Shown one piece after another: positions 1-7,350 of a DNA stretch of 9,084 bases; within the stretch, counting starts at the first letter, position 1; every line of letters begins with the position of its first letter. The position numbers and the translations under genes are program-made. The notes under the pieces were generated by a model. It had not been told where the DNA came from. It made no database searches and was given only the letters and a program-made list of their open reading frames with translations. Source of the DNA: DAOMNN01 sp964404505 (GTDB taxonomy: Bacteria; Pseudomonadota; Gammaproteobacteria; Burkholderiales; Rhodocyclaceae). Location: positions 1 to 9,084 of the forward strand of contig CAYOKH010000074.1 in the NCBI GenBank assembly GCA_964404505.1, written 5' to 3'.

Positions 1-1863
1 CAGCGCGTCGGCGTCGAGCGCGGTGATACAGAGGTCAACCAGTTTGTCGGCCCAGTCGCACCAGCGAATTGCGTGATCGTGTTGAACGCTGCTGGCGCCG
101 TTACTGAGCGCGCGGCGGAAGGCACCCACAAGATCGTCGTCGTCGTCGTAGAGATGCACGCCACGCACGTCGCCGAGCGTCGCCAAGATTTCCTCGGTCG
201 CCGCAATCCGGCGCGCCACAATGGGCTTGCGCGCCGCGAGCGCGTGCATTAGACCGAGCCCAAAGCCTTCCACGTGTGCCGGCAGGACGACGACGGACGC
301 GTCGCGGATGAGCCGATCCATGCGTGTCGGCTCGATTCCGCCGGAGCGGAGCGTGGTTACATTCGCTTGCTGGCTCGTGTCGCCACCGACGACCACAAAT
401 TCGATGGTTGGAAACGCTGCCGACAGGATGTTACCGGCATCCACCGCGCCCTTATGCGGAAAGTGATTGCCGAGCACCAGCACATGTGTGTTGACTGAGA
501 TGCTCCGGTCATCAGACCGATACTCTGACGGCGTCGTCGATAACAGCTGCGCTATGCGAGGCACCGCGCTCGCGGCGGGGTGGCGCAGGCAAAAGGAGCG
601 CTCTGAGAACCGGCTGATGAACACCAGGCCATTGGCGGTTTCGGCCACGTAATCCCACAACGACTGAAAACGCCCGGCGGCCGCCAGCGGACCGCAGTCT
701 TCGGCGATCGTGTCGAGCATCGCATACATGTTGATCGGCGCCAGGCTCTCGAGAACGTTGATGTGATGCAGGTCGAACGGCTGCGCCATCCGGATCGCCA
801 CCGCGTGCAGACCCGGAGCGGCGGGATCCTCCCGCTCCAGCCCGGCAATCTGATCGAGACCGTGAAAGCGGAATAGGTCCCGGCTGCCGACCCCGGCGAT
901 ACGGAAGCGGCTGCGCCAGCGCTCCACTAGCGGCCGCAGGACGGCGAGCGTGTGCTCGTTGGTGCCGTTGTAATGCAGGCCCATGCCTGTGAGATCGAAG
1001 ACCAGCCGTCGGCGGCCGTCGGCGTCGGGCAGGAGGCCACTCAGCATGCGTTCTGCCCGATAGTGCGGTGATTTCTCGAAACGGCGGACCAGCGGTAGAA
1101 ACTCCGGATGATCGCGAGTCAGGCGCTTGAGATTGCCTGTCCGCTGCGCGTCGAGGTCGAGCGATGTCAACAAAAAAGAGGCGGATCCTGCGTGATACGC
1201 GAACGCACGGTTGGCGATCACGGCACGCATGCCGACTTTGGAGGCGCGCATGACCAGATCGTTCTCCTCCTCGTAGCCGGGGCCGAACTCCTCGCGCAGC
1301 AGTCCGTGATTGGCGAGCACCCTATGCGAAACGAAGAGGTAGAAGCCGACTCCAGTCGGGCTGAAATGAAAGCGCGGTAAGGTTTTGCTCAGGGCCTGCC
1401 AGGCGGCGAATGCTTCCGCTTGCGAAGCTGGCCGACCGCCGCGGAAATGCGGCAGCGAGCAGATCGACGCGTTGTTGGAGCGAGGGCTGACGAACCCGAT
1501 CTGCGAATCGGAGCCGGCCACCTCGATCAACTCCCGCAGCGTGCCGGGAAAGGTGACGGTATCCGCGTTGACAAGCAGCGCGTTCCGGCCGTCCCGTTTC
1601 GCGATTTCCAGTCCGAGATTGACGGTGCGGACGAAGCCCAGGTTGCTTGCGTTCTCATGCAGGATGATGCGGGCATCCTGACCGCCAAACCTGGCTAGCA
1701 ATTCGCCGACTTCGGCATCGTCGGGAGAATCATTTATCAGCCGGATTCGAGGCTGGCATGCTTGCACCTCGTCGATGTGATCGAGCAGCGACTGCACGCA
1801 CGCCCTGACCAGTGCAGCATTTCTGTAGATCGGGACGATGATGTCGAGCGGCCGGACCTTCAT
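1..1863 (-). CDS. Two-domain GT2-GT4 glycosyltransferase, C-terminus cut by window edge
   Basis: An open frame of 621 codons starts at ATG 1863-1861 and is still open at base 1. Residues 1-270 form a GT2 domain. Visible marks are the nucleotide-binding start IIVPIYRN (8-15), a DxD-like NAD (99-101), and the acceptor/catalytic block GPGYEEENDLVMRAS (194-208) followed by FAYHAGS, as in rhamnosyltransferase-like GT2 enzymes. From about residue 287 (VFDLTGMGLHYNGTNEH) a GT4 GT-B domain follows. Its C-terminal donor site is VLPAHVEGFGLGLMHALAA (526-544). The Glu at 532 is present, but the second Glu of E-x7-E is His540 (codon 246-244). The start is well supported by GGAAGGGAG placed 7 bases upstream. 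One base separates this gene from the methyltransferase stop. Inferred role: it adds two successive sugars to a capsule or related surface polysaccharide in the cytoplasm. Sugar specificity cannot be read from the sequence. Confidence 0.9.
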   Translation of the reverse strand, partial: MKVRPLDIIVPIYRNAALVRACVQSLLDHIDEVQACQPRIRLINDSPDDAEVGELLARFGGQDARIILHENASNLGFVRTVNLGLEIAKRDGRNALLVNADTVTFPGTLRELIEVAGSDSQIGFVSPRSNNASICSLPHFRGGRPASQAEAFAAWQALSKTLPRFHFSPTGVGFYLFVSHRVLANHGLLREEFGPGYEEENDLVMRASKVGMRAVIANRAFAYHAGSASFLLTSLDLDAQRTGNLKRLTRDHPEFLPLVRRFEKSPHYRAERMLSGLLPDADGRRRLVFDLTGMGLHYNGTNEHTLAVLRPLVERWRSRFRIAGVGSRDLFRFHGLDQIAGLEREDPAAPGLHAVAIRMAQPFDLHHINVLESLAPINMYAMLDTIAEDCGPLAAAGRFQSLWDYVAETANGLVFISRFSERSFCLRHPAASAVPRIAQLLSTTPSEYRSDDRSISVNTHVLVLGNHFPHKGAVDAGNILSAAFPTIEFVVVGGDTSQQANVTTLRSGGIEPTRMDRLIRDASVVVLPAHVEGFGLGLMHALAARKPIVARRIAATEEILATLGDVRGVHLYDDDDDLVGAFRRALSNGASSVQHDHAIRWCDWADKLVDLCITALDADAL

Positions 1864-1864
1864 C

Positions 1865-2635
1865 TCAGTGCTCCCTTCCAATTTTCTTCTCACCCGATTC
1901 AGCAGGCACACGGAAGAACACAAACAATCCGAGTTCGCCACCGTGGTCTGTGAACTCCGCATGCACACGGCCCACACCGAGGGCTTGCGTCATGAACATC
2001 AGTTCCGTCGCACCGTACGCATTCATCTGCATTTCGGGCTCCGAACCAAGGCCGGCTGACACCGGCGCACCGCAAGCCGTGGGATAGGGCGCAACGCCCA
2101 GAGAAGCGCCGTATGCGCTTTTTGAATACAGAACGTGAAGCGCAGCGATGCCACCCGGCTCGAGCTTCTCGACGAGGCGACCGATGATGCGTTTGCCTCT
2201 GGCTGGTTCGATGTGCTGAAAGGTGATGAAGCTATGTATTAAGTCGAAGTTCTCCTTCACTTGGCTGAGGTCGTCGTCGGACAACTCGAGTTGAACACTG
2301 TCAGCTCCGAAAGCGCAGCAGTTCTTGCGGGCTTCCGCCAGCATTGAAGGGGCCACGTCGACTCCTACTACTTTGTCTGCAACCTTTGCGAACGCCACAA
2401 GGGTCCTGCCGACGCCACAACCAAAGTCGAGCACCTTCTTGGGCGCGAACTGCGAATCAATGTGTTGACGAATCATCTGCATCACATACTCGACGTGCGC
2501 ATCTCCCGAATCAAAGAATTCCTTCCTTGATTCGTCCGTCAAGACCTCCCGTCGGAACTTCGGACTGGTGATGACCCCGTAGTACGGATCACGCCGCCCC
2601 CAAAGCTCCCACTCGCTGTCGGTGTCTGTTTTCAT
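1865..2635 (-). CDS. Class I SAM-dependent methyltransferase of a polysaccharide operon
   Basis: This protein of 256 residues has the class I Rossmann methyltransferase pattern. Numbering is from ATG 2635. Motif I is VLDFGCGVGRT (about 68-78), the acidic residue that would bind the ribose of SAM is in VGVDVAPSML (about 90-99), motif II is FDLIHSFITFQHI (about 130-142), and LEPGGIAALHV follows (about 158-168). No membrane segment or signal peptide is visible, so it is cytoplasmic. It lies between two glycosyltransferase genes, so a sugar or sugar-nucleotide O-methylation is the likely job, either along the repeat or as a terminal cap. This is inference from context. A TTG one codon upstream (2638) could also serve as start, but ATG 2635 is preferred. 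The first 47 bases overlap the end of the GT4 gene in another frame, and its own Shine-Dalgarno is weak, which suggests translational coupling. Confidence 0.88.
   Translation of the reverse strand: MKTDTDSEWELWGRRDPYYGVITSPKFRREVLTDESRKEFFDSGDAHVEYVMQMIRQHIDSQFAPKKVLDFGCGVGRTLVAFAKVADKVVGVDVAPSMLAEARKNCCAFGADSVQLELSDDDLSQVKENFDLIHSFITFQHIEPARGKRIIGRLVEKLEPGGIAALHVLYSKSAYGASLGVAPYPTACGAPVSAGLGSEPEMQMNAYGATELMFMTQALGVGRVHAEFTDHGGELGLFVFFRVPAESGEKKIGREH
1871..1879 (-). promoter_or_regulatory. Strong Shine-Dalgarno for the GT2-GT4 gene
   Basis: On the minus strand GGAAGGGAG lies 7 bases before ATG 1863. It sits inside the last codons of the methyltransferase gene, so translation of the GT2-GT4 gene can start independently while still being coupled to the gene in front. 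It is the best ribosome site in the operon. Confidence 0.7.
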
Positions 2636-4112
2636 CAAGACTATCTTTGGTTGCTGTTGAGCGATCGCGAAGAAACTGGTCCCACAGGGGAAGGATTCGA
2701 TCCGCGGTGTATCGCGTCGCGTGCTCGGCGCCAGAGAGGATCAACTGATCGCGATAGCGCTCGCGTCCAGGAGCAATTACCCGCTCAATCGCTTTCGCCG
2801 CGTCCGGACTGTCGTAAGGACTGAAATACTCGGCGGCTTGAGAGAAGACCTCCCGGTGCACCGCGATGTCCGATGCAATGACGGGGCTGCCACAGCGCAT
2901 CGATTCGACGCCGGAGAAGTCAAATCCCTCGCCAAGACTGGGACAAATCGTGGCGGTTGCATGCCGGTACAGGTGACGCAGTTCATTGGACGGTACGTCA
3001 TCGAGAAGGAACAATTCGCCGCGCTCGATCCACGGAACAAACTTCTTGATGATTTCCTTGTAGTGCCACCCGAGGGCGCCGACCAGTACGAGTTTCAGGT
3101 TCGGTTCCGTCGAGGCACGCAACCGCTCCCATGCGGAAAGCAACGTTGTGTGGTTCTTGCGCGGCTCGATGGTGGAAACCATCAGCAGGTAGCGCGGTGC
3201 CGCGTCTAACTGCGTCTCGCTACTGCGTGGCTGATCGCCAACGATCGGGTTGCGACGGTTCCGGATGATTCCCGGAACAACCTCCGGCGCAGAATCGTCC
3301 CGGAAGTAATTCGGAGAGATCATGTTCGGAATCGTTACGGCCCGCTCTTGAGCTTCTGGAAAGAGCGAAAGCAAGTCGTGCCGAGTGGCGTCCGAAACGC
3401 AGGCGAACCACGCGCCATCGATGACGTTGCGCTGCAGTGCCCGAAAGTGCCGCGCCTGGTGGAGCGCCTTGTCGGAGATCGTGTGCGGCATGAGCACCGG
3501 AATCGCATCGTGATAGCGAACAACGAGTTGCGTTCCGGGCGCCACGCGGCCCGGATAGGGGGTCTCGGCGATCATTACGTCGATGCCTGATGTGTCGAGG
3601 CGCGGGTACATCGCATAACCGAACTTCCGGGTAACCAGAGCGGCGAAATGCATCACCTTCCATGGCACACGGGTCGTGCGGAACTGCGCTGAAGTGACGC
3701 GCGGGAAGTCGTCGGCGTGAAGAGTCCGGCCGAAAAGGGCTCGCCAGATGAAGTCACGGAAGTGGGATGGATCGAAGTGATCCAGCTTCTCCCTCGCGCC
3801 AACCATCTGGCGAAGAACCAGCTGAGTGCCTGCCAAGTAGGGATTGCCGAGCCGCTGCTCGAGCGAAATGACGACGCGGGAGAGTCGGTCGAGTTGTTTA
3901 TGGACCGGTAGCCGATCACGGCGCTTTCCTTCGGGCGGCAGACCCCGTCCAAGGACGTAGGAATGGTGCTGAATCAGGCCAATCGGCTCGATTTGCGGAA
4001 GCTGGCGCAAACCACGGAAGAGAAGCCGGGTCTCCTGAGGGATGCCGGCATGGCCATCGAGGGCGGGCCGCATCTCGAGCAGTACCTTGATCGACCGACT
4101 ATCGATGGTCAC
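2589..4112 (-). CDS. GT4-family glycosyltransferase (GT-B fold)
   Basis: This protein of 507 residues carries the C-terminal half of a GT4 enzyme very clearly. It has LLMVSTIEPRKNH (309-321, the usual start of the donor-binding domain), LVLVGALGW (341-349), LFLLDDVPSNELRHLYRHA (367-385) and ICPSLGEGFDFSGVESMRCG (389-408). The E-x7-E pair is E395 and E403. The N-terminal half includes VRYHDAIPVLMP (198-209), typical of mannosyl- and rhamnosyl-type GT4 enzymes. The start is GTG 4112, supported by GAGG six bases upstream and by one spare base after the ATPase stop. At about 500 residues it is longer than many single-domain GT4 enzymes, with about 190 residues before the recognisable block. The last 27 or so residues (after LRDRSTATK) are polar and low in pattern, and their end overlaps the methyltransferase start. 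Likely role: cytoplasmic transfer of a sugar to the growing capsular polysaccharide. Donor is unknown. Confidence 0.9.
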   Translation of the reverse strand: MTIDSRSIKVLLEMRPALDGHAGIPQETRLLFRGLRQLPQIEPIGLIQHHSYVLGRGLPPEGKRRDRLPVHKQLDRLSRVVISLEQRLGNPYLAGTQLVLRQMVGAREKLDHFDPSHFRDFIWRALFGRTLHADDFPRVTSAQFRTTRVPWKVMHFAALVTRKFGYAMYPRLDTSGIDVMIAETPYPGRVAPGTQLVVRYHDAIPVLMPHTISDKALHQARHFRALQRNVIDGAWFACVSDATRHDLLSLFPEAQERAVTIPNMISPNYFRDDSAPEVVPGIIRNRRNPIVGDQPRSSETQLDAAPRYLLMVSTIEPRKNHTTLLSAWERLRASTEPNLKLVLVGALGWHYKEIIKKFVPWIERGELFLLDDVPSNELRHLYRHATATICPSLGEGFDFSGVESMRCGSPVIASDIAVHREVFSQAAEYFSPYDSPDAAKAIERVIAPGRERYRDQLILSGAEHATRYTADRILPLWDQFLRDRSTATKDSLDENRHRQRVGALGAA

Positions 4113-4113
4113 G

Positions 4114-4797
4114 TCAGACCTCGGCCGGCTCGGTCGAGACCGACATGCCGAGCTCGTTCATGTAGAAGCGATAGGACTGCTCGATGTCGTCGAACTGGTG
4201 CAGCTTTCCTTCATGCAGGACCGCTGATCGCGTGCAGTAGAGCTTGATGACATTGGGGTCATGCGAGACCAGAATGACCGCGCGATCCTTGCGCTTTTGG
4301 AAGAGTTCGACGTGACAGCGATGATGAAAACGTGCATCGCCGACCACCATCGCCTCGTCGATGAGAAAGCAGTCGAACTCGATTGCCATTGAGAGCGCGA
4401 ATCCAAGCCGAGTCAGCATGCCGTGCGAATACTGATGTACCGGCTCACGCAGATACCTTCCCAATTCAGTGAATTCTTCAACGAACCCTAGGCGCGATCG
4501 GTAGTCCACGCCATGAATGCGGCAGACGAACTTCAGGTTGTCGAGGCCGGTGAGGTTGGGTTGAAATGCGCCGGTGAACGCAAGTGGCCACGACACGGAC
4601 ATCCCGCGATGAATGCGACCCGTCGTCGGCTCCTCGGCTCCGCTTAGAAGGCGCACCAACGTGGACTTGCCCGCACCATTGCGGCCGATGATCCCGAGTA
4701 GCTCGCCCTTGCGCAGGCCAAAGCTGATGCCATCCAGCACCTTGCGGCTTCCACCGCGAATCGGGTAAGACTTCGTCACATTGACGGCGCGGAGCAT
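4114..4797 (-). CDS. kpsT: Capsular polysaccharide export ABC transporter ATPase (KpsT/CtrD/BexA type)
   Basis: This 227-residue cytoplasmic ATPase powers export of lipid-linked polysaccharide through the KpsM-type permease next door. Walker A is GRNGAGKST (38-46), the degenerate signature is YSHGMLTRLGFALS (123-136), Walker B is FDCFLIDEA (141-149) and the H-loop His is H179 in LVSHD. The block MSVSWPLAFTGAFQPNLTGLDNLKFVCRIHG (66-96) is typical of the KpsT/CtrD/BexA group. The protein ends soon after the nucleotide-binding domain. It has no C-terminal carbohydrate-binding module like that of O-antigen Wzt, which favours a group 2 capsule. The start ATG shares one base with the permease stop (TGATG), with GGGTGGGTGA just upstream, so the two are translationally coupled. 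The symbol rests on family resemblance. Confidence 0.93.
   Translation of the reverse strand: MLRAVNVTKSYPIRGGSRKVLDGISFGLRKGELLGIIGRNGAGKSTLVRLLSGAEEPTTGRIHRGMSVSWPLAFTGAFQPNLTGLDNLKFVCRIHGVDYRSRLGFVEEFTELGRYLREPVHQYSHGMLTRLGFALSMAIEFDCFLIDEAMVVGDARFHHRCHVELFQKRKDRAVILVSHDPNVIKLYCTRSAVLHEGKLHQFDDIEQSYRFYMNELGMSVSTEPAEV
4119..4122 (-). promoter_or_regulatory. Shine-Dalgarno deciding the GTG start of the GT4 gene
   Basis: Minus-strand GAGG with a 6-base spacer precedes GTG 4112. It overlaps the end of the ATPase gene. It supports the GTG start. Confidence 0.6.
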
Positions 4798-5588
4798 CAG
4801 TCACCCACCCGGCGACCCGCGTCACGCGTGAGCGCAAGCGCGAGCAGTGTGATGAACATACATATCGCGACTAGGTAGGCGACGTCGTAGTGGGTCCGGA
4901 TGACATTTCCGAAGAAGCCATCGCGCACCATTTCGACGCCGTGAACCATGGGGAACATCAGGACATATGGACGCGTCGCTTGGGGCAGCCACTCGACCAT
5001 GAAAGCGGCTCCCGAGAGCGGGAAAAGCAGGTACGAGATAGGGGTCCACACTTTCTCTACCACAGGTGAGTAGGTCGTGCCTGCACCAACTAAGACGCCC
5101 AGAGCAATGCCGAACCAGGACAGAAGAACCCATCCAACAACGGCCGTCAGCGCATCCCTCGGCAGTGACATCCAGCCGATGCCAGAAAACATCACGGTCA
5201 GGAGAAAGAAAGACGCGGTTGCGCCACCGACTTCGAGAATGGATCTCGTCAGCAGCACATCGATGACGCGGACGTTGCGGTGGAACAGGAGCGCCCGATT
5301 GGCGTTTATCGCCATGGCGCATCGGCTCGCGCTATTGCGCCATCCGAGCACCGACGAGTAACCCGTGATGGCAAACGCAATGATCGGAATGTCCGAAGCG
5401 TGATTCAGTCGCAGCGCATACCAGACGGCGGCTACTCCAAGCGTGAAGATCATGGGCTCTACAACAAGCCAGAGCGCCCCGATGTTGTGTCGACCAAAGC
5501 GCGTGATCGCTTCCCGCATCATGCAGGCGTGCAGGACGCGAGCCTGGATAACCAAAGATCGTGTCAGCGTTGGATGCGATTGATCCAT
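4797..5588 (-). CDS. kpsM: Capsular polysaccharide export ABC-2 permease (KpsM/CtrC/BexB type)
   Basis: This 263-residue inner-membrane protein has about six hydrophobic segments, near residues 37-58, 65-83, 115-140, 145-170, 177-196 and 235-253. That layout and length are usual for ABC-2 polysaccharide exporters. The N-terminal amphipathic stretch with MMREAITRFGRHNIGALW (23-40) before the first membrane segment is characteristic of KpsM/Wzm proteins and is where they contact the ATPase. The start ATG 5588 lies 3 bases after the KpsE-type stop, and the stop overlaps the ATPase start by one base. It would form the membrane channel that passes the finished chain to the periplasm, working as a dimer with two KpsT subunits. 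Confidence 0.93.
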   Translation of the reverse strand: MDQSHPTLTRSLVIQARVLHACMMREAITRFGRHNIGALWLVVEPMIFTLGVAAVWYALRLNHASDIPIIAFAITGYSSVLGWRNSASRCAMAINANRALLFHRNVRVIDVLLTRSILEVGGATASFFLLTVMFSGIGWMSLPRDALTAVVGWVLLSWFGIALGVLVGAGTTYSPVVEKVWTPISYLLFPLSGAAFMVEWLPQATRPYVLMFPMVHGVEMVRDGFFGNVIRTHYDVAYLVAICMFITLLALALTRDAGRRVGD

Positions 5589-5591
5589 CGA

Positions 5592-6803
5592 CTAGTCCAC
5601 ATGCTCGCGAACGCTGGCCACCAGTAGGGCTGCGATACCCCAGGCGACCAGGCTGAGCAGCAGCACGGTGAGTACGGCGCGAATCCGACGGGGCTCCATG
5701 GCCGCATCCGGCGTGCTCGGCTGAGCGATCCTCTCCAGATACAGCTGCTTGCGTTGAGCCTCGTTGCGAGCTTGCTCCAGCGATGCGAGTGCGCCGGCGA
5801 GTTGCCGCTCGGCGAACTCGCGCTCAAGGGCAATTCGCTGAAAATCAGCAGCCTTGGTGGTAAGCGACTGCGCACCTCCGGCAACCTTGCCTACCTCGGC
5901 GTCCATCTCCCGCTGAAGCGTCTTGACCCTTAGTTCGAGTGATGCCAGTTGGGAGTTCTCGGGGGCAAACGCCTTGAGTTGGGCTATCTGTGTCTTGGCG
6001 GCGACGAGCTCGTCCTGCAGTTTCGACACTTGCTGCAGCTGAATCATCGTCTGCCGCTCCGGATCGACAACGCCTCTCTCGGTGCGGAAGCGTGAGACGG
6101 CAAGCGAAGCTTCCTTCGCTCGGGCCTCCGCCGCGGTGACTTCATCCGTGGCGAATCGAATGAGATCTTTGCGCGCGCGATCGTTCAGCTGGTTGACGAG
6201 CCTTTCGGCGGCGTCCAAGAGCACGGCGTTGATGCGATGCGCGTCGTCAGCTTTGAAGGCGCGGGCGCGCAGCGTTGCGATGCTCGACGACGTGTCCAGG
6301 TTGAGTTCGATGCGTCTTTGGTAGTAGAGGTGCAGAGCCTCGAAGCTGTCGTCCTGATCGAGGCCAGGGAAGCGGCTGAGGCGGTCGATCCCGGCATCCG
6401 AAAATGCTGACCTGAGCCCGACTGCGCTTTCGAGTTCCAGCAACGCATCGCGGGAGAAGACGAAGTCGTTAACAGCGTAGGCGTCCTCTACCGACCGCTG
6501 AAACCCCGGCAGTCCCGTGCCTTGCAAGAGTGCGCTAATTCCACCGCCCGCGCCCTGGCGCTGCGCCGCCCGAATAATGAAGCGTGACTCCGAGACGTAG
6601 ACGTCGGATGCGATGAGTCCGTAATAGGCTGCGGACAGCAGCGTGGGAATCACGACGACGGTCAGAAACAGGGCATGCTTGAACAACGCTTTTCGCGGGC
6701 TCCAAGGAAACACCTTGGCACCCGGACTCGTTCCCGATTGTTCTGTGCCCGACCGCTGAATAAGCGCGTCGAGCTCGTGCGTGCCCACAATTCCCGCCCT
6801 CAA
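5592..6803 (-). CDS. kpsE: Capsule polysaccharide export inner-membrane protein (KpsE/CtrB/BexC, PCP-3 type)
   Basis: This protein of up to 403 residues has the classic polysaccharide co-polymerase layout. A short cytoplasmic N-terminus is followed by a membrane segment (about 42-64, ALFLTVVVIPTLLSAAYYGL), a large periplasmic domain rich in Ala, Glu, Arg and Gln with coiled-coil character (about 195-360), then the Pro-rich motif RIAQPSTPDAAMEPRR (358-373) and a second membrane segment (about 376-397). KpsE bridges the KpsMT transporter and the outer-membrane channel. It is the first gene of the operon seen here. The start is uncertain: there is no ATG. TTG 6803 has GGAGA only 1-2 bases in front. 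GTG 6788, five codons later, has GGGCGGGA close upstream and may be the true start. An in-frame stop lies 12 codons above the TTG. The outer-membrane partner KpsD/CtrA is absent from the window. Confidence 0.9.
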   Translation of the reverse strand: MRAGIVGTHELDALIQRSGTEQSGTSPGAKVFPWSPRKALFKHALFLTVVVIPTLLSAAYYGLIASDVYVSESRFIIRAAQRQGAGGGISALLQGTGLPGFQRSVEDAYAVNDFVFSRDALLELESAVGLRSAFSDAGIDRLSRFPGLDQDDSFEALHLYYQRRIELNLDTSSSIATLRARAFKADDAHRINAVLLDAAERLVNQLNDRARKDLIRFATDEVTAAEARAKEASLAVSRFRTERGVVDPERQTMIQLQQVSKLQDELVAAKTQIAQLKAFAPENSQLASLELRVKTLQREMDAEVGKVAGGAQSLTTKAADFQRIALEREFAERQLAGALASLEQARNEAQRKQLYLERIAQPSTPDAAMEPRRIRAVLTVLLLSLVAWGIAALLVASVREHVD

Positions 6804-7190
6804 TCTCCGACGAGTTACTTGGTCGCCGGCTGGCGATCAAATCTCGTCCATCGTTATTCGACAGCCGGAGGATGTCGTTCTTGAAAGGGGAATTGATGCG
6901 AGCCAGTCCTTCGCGTGCAGCTTGGCGAATGCCGAGCCTCGCCGAACGCTCCTGCCGTCGCTTCGCAAGGACGGCTACGGCATTGCTCCGCCGCAAACCG
7001 GCTAACGACTTCGGCCCGGTCTCCGCACTGGATTGGCGTCACTTAGATCCCCACCTTTGTAAACGCGAGGGAATTCTGGGGCGAAGCCGCGAATCCGAAA
7101 GGGGAAATTGGGAGTTTGCGCTTACGTATCTCTTGCTTTGCCCTTGCTTGCGGGGGCGACCCTTTCGCGGGGCTCGGAAAGCCGATGCCC
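6804..7190. other. Region upstream of kpsE with no supportable gene
   Basis: This stretch should hold the operon's promoter on the minus strand, but I see no convincing -35/-10 pair. I also see no JUMPstart/ops element (GGCGGTAG). Open frames cross it on both strands (for example 6872-7306 plus and 6535-6996 minus), but their predicted proteins are Arg/Ser-rich and match no family I recognise. They look like chance frames in GC-rich DNA. Confidence 0.4.
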
Positions 7191-7210
7191 TAGTGATCCG
7201 GCACAACCCA

Positions 7211-7306
7211 GTGCGCCTCCTGACCCTCAGGACTTCCTCGATGGGCGATGTCATCCATGCGATGCCGCTCGTGGGCCGATGCGCATCGCGTGCTCGTCCG
7301 ATGTGA
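7211..7306 (+). pseudogene. Truncated heptosyltransferase I N-terminus (waaC/rfaC-like remnant)
   Basis: Starting at GTG 7211, the plus strand reads VRLLTLRTSSMGDVIHAMPL. This matches residue for residue the well-known start of heptosyltransferase I (E. coli WaaC begins MRVLIVKTSSMGDVLHTLPAL), including the TSS-MGD-VxH nucleotide-sugar/acceptor loop of the GT9 fold. Straight after this the resemblance stops. The frame reads VGRCASRARPM and ends at TGA 7304. Reading one frame over gives ADAHRVLV, which may be the next helix after a frameshift. An intact family member has about 320 residues, so more than 90% is missing. In life the enzyme adds the first heptose to Kdo of the LPS inner core. The fragment implies that a core-LPS gene once stood here or was broken by recombination. 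There is no recognisable Shine-Dalgarno. Confidence 0.6.
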
Positions 7307-7350
7307 CCTCCAGCAGGTCGACAGTGTCGACCCTAAGGTCTTGCGCTGAC
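7305..7350. repeat. Cluster of GGTC/GACC palindromes with a 17-base perfect inverted repeat
   Basis: GGTCGACA (7316-7323), a central G, and TGTCGACC (7325-7332) form a perfect palindrome. A GACCT/AGGTC pair flanks it on the left (7305-7309 with 7315-7319), and further GGTC and GACC copies follow to 7350. The size and symmetry are operator-like, but it lies in decayed DNA and no regulator gene is nearby, so its function is unknown. Confidence 0.45.

Noticed and set aside
134..148. Five tandem TCG triplets (five Asp residues in the GT2-GT4 protein)
   Set aside because: It is short and a multiple of three, so slippage would not switch the frame. An acidic loop in a GT4 domain is unremarkable.
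2721..3209. Plus-strand ORF of 162 codons
   Set aside because: It lies wholly antisense to the GT4 gene, where GT4 motifs are conserved. It is a shadow frame of GC-rich coding DNA.
4114..4797. Wzt-type O-antigen exporter ATPase
   Set aside because: It has no C-terminal carbohydrate-binding extension, and the SWPLAFTGAFQPNLTG block fits the KpsT/CtrD/BexA capsule group. The KpsE-type partner also favours capsule.
6535..6996. Minus-strand ORF of 153 codons overlapping the 5' end of kpsE
   Set aside because: Nearly 60% lies out of frame within kpsE, and the rest has no recognisable domain.
6872..7306. Plus-strand ORF of 144 codons running into the waaC-like segment
   Set aside because: Only the last 32 codons resemble heptosyltransferase. 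The upstream part is Arg/Ser-rich with no family pattern, so it is probably chance read-through into the true GTG start at 7211.
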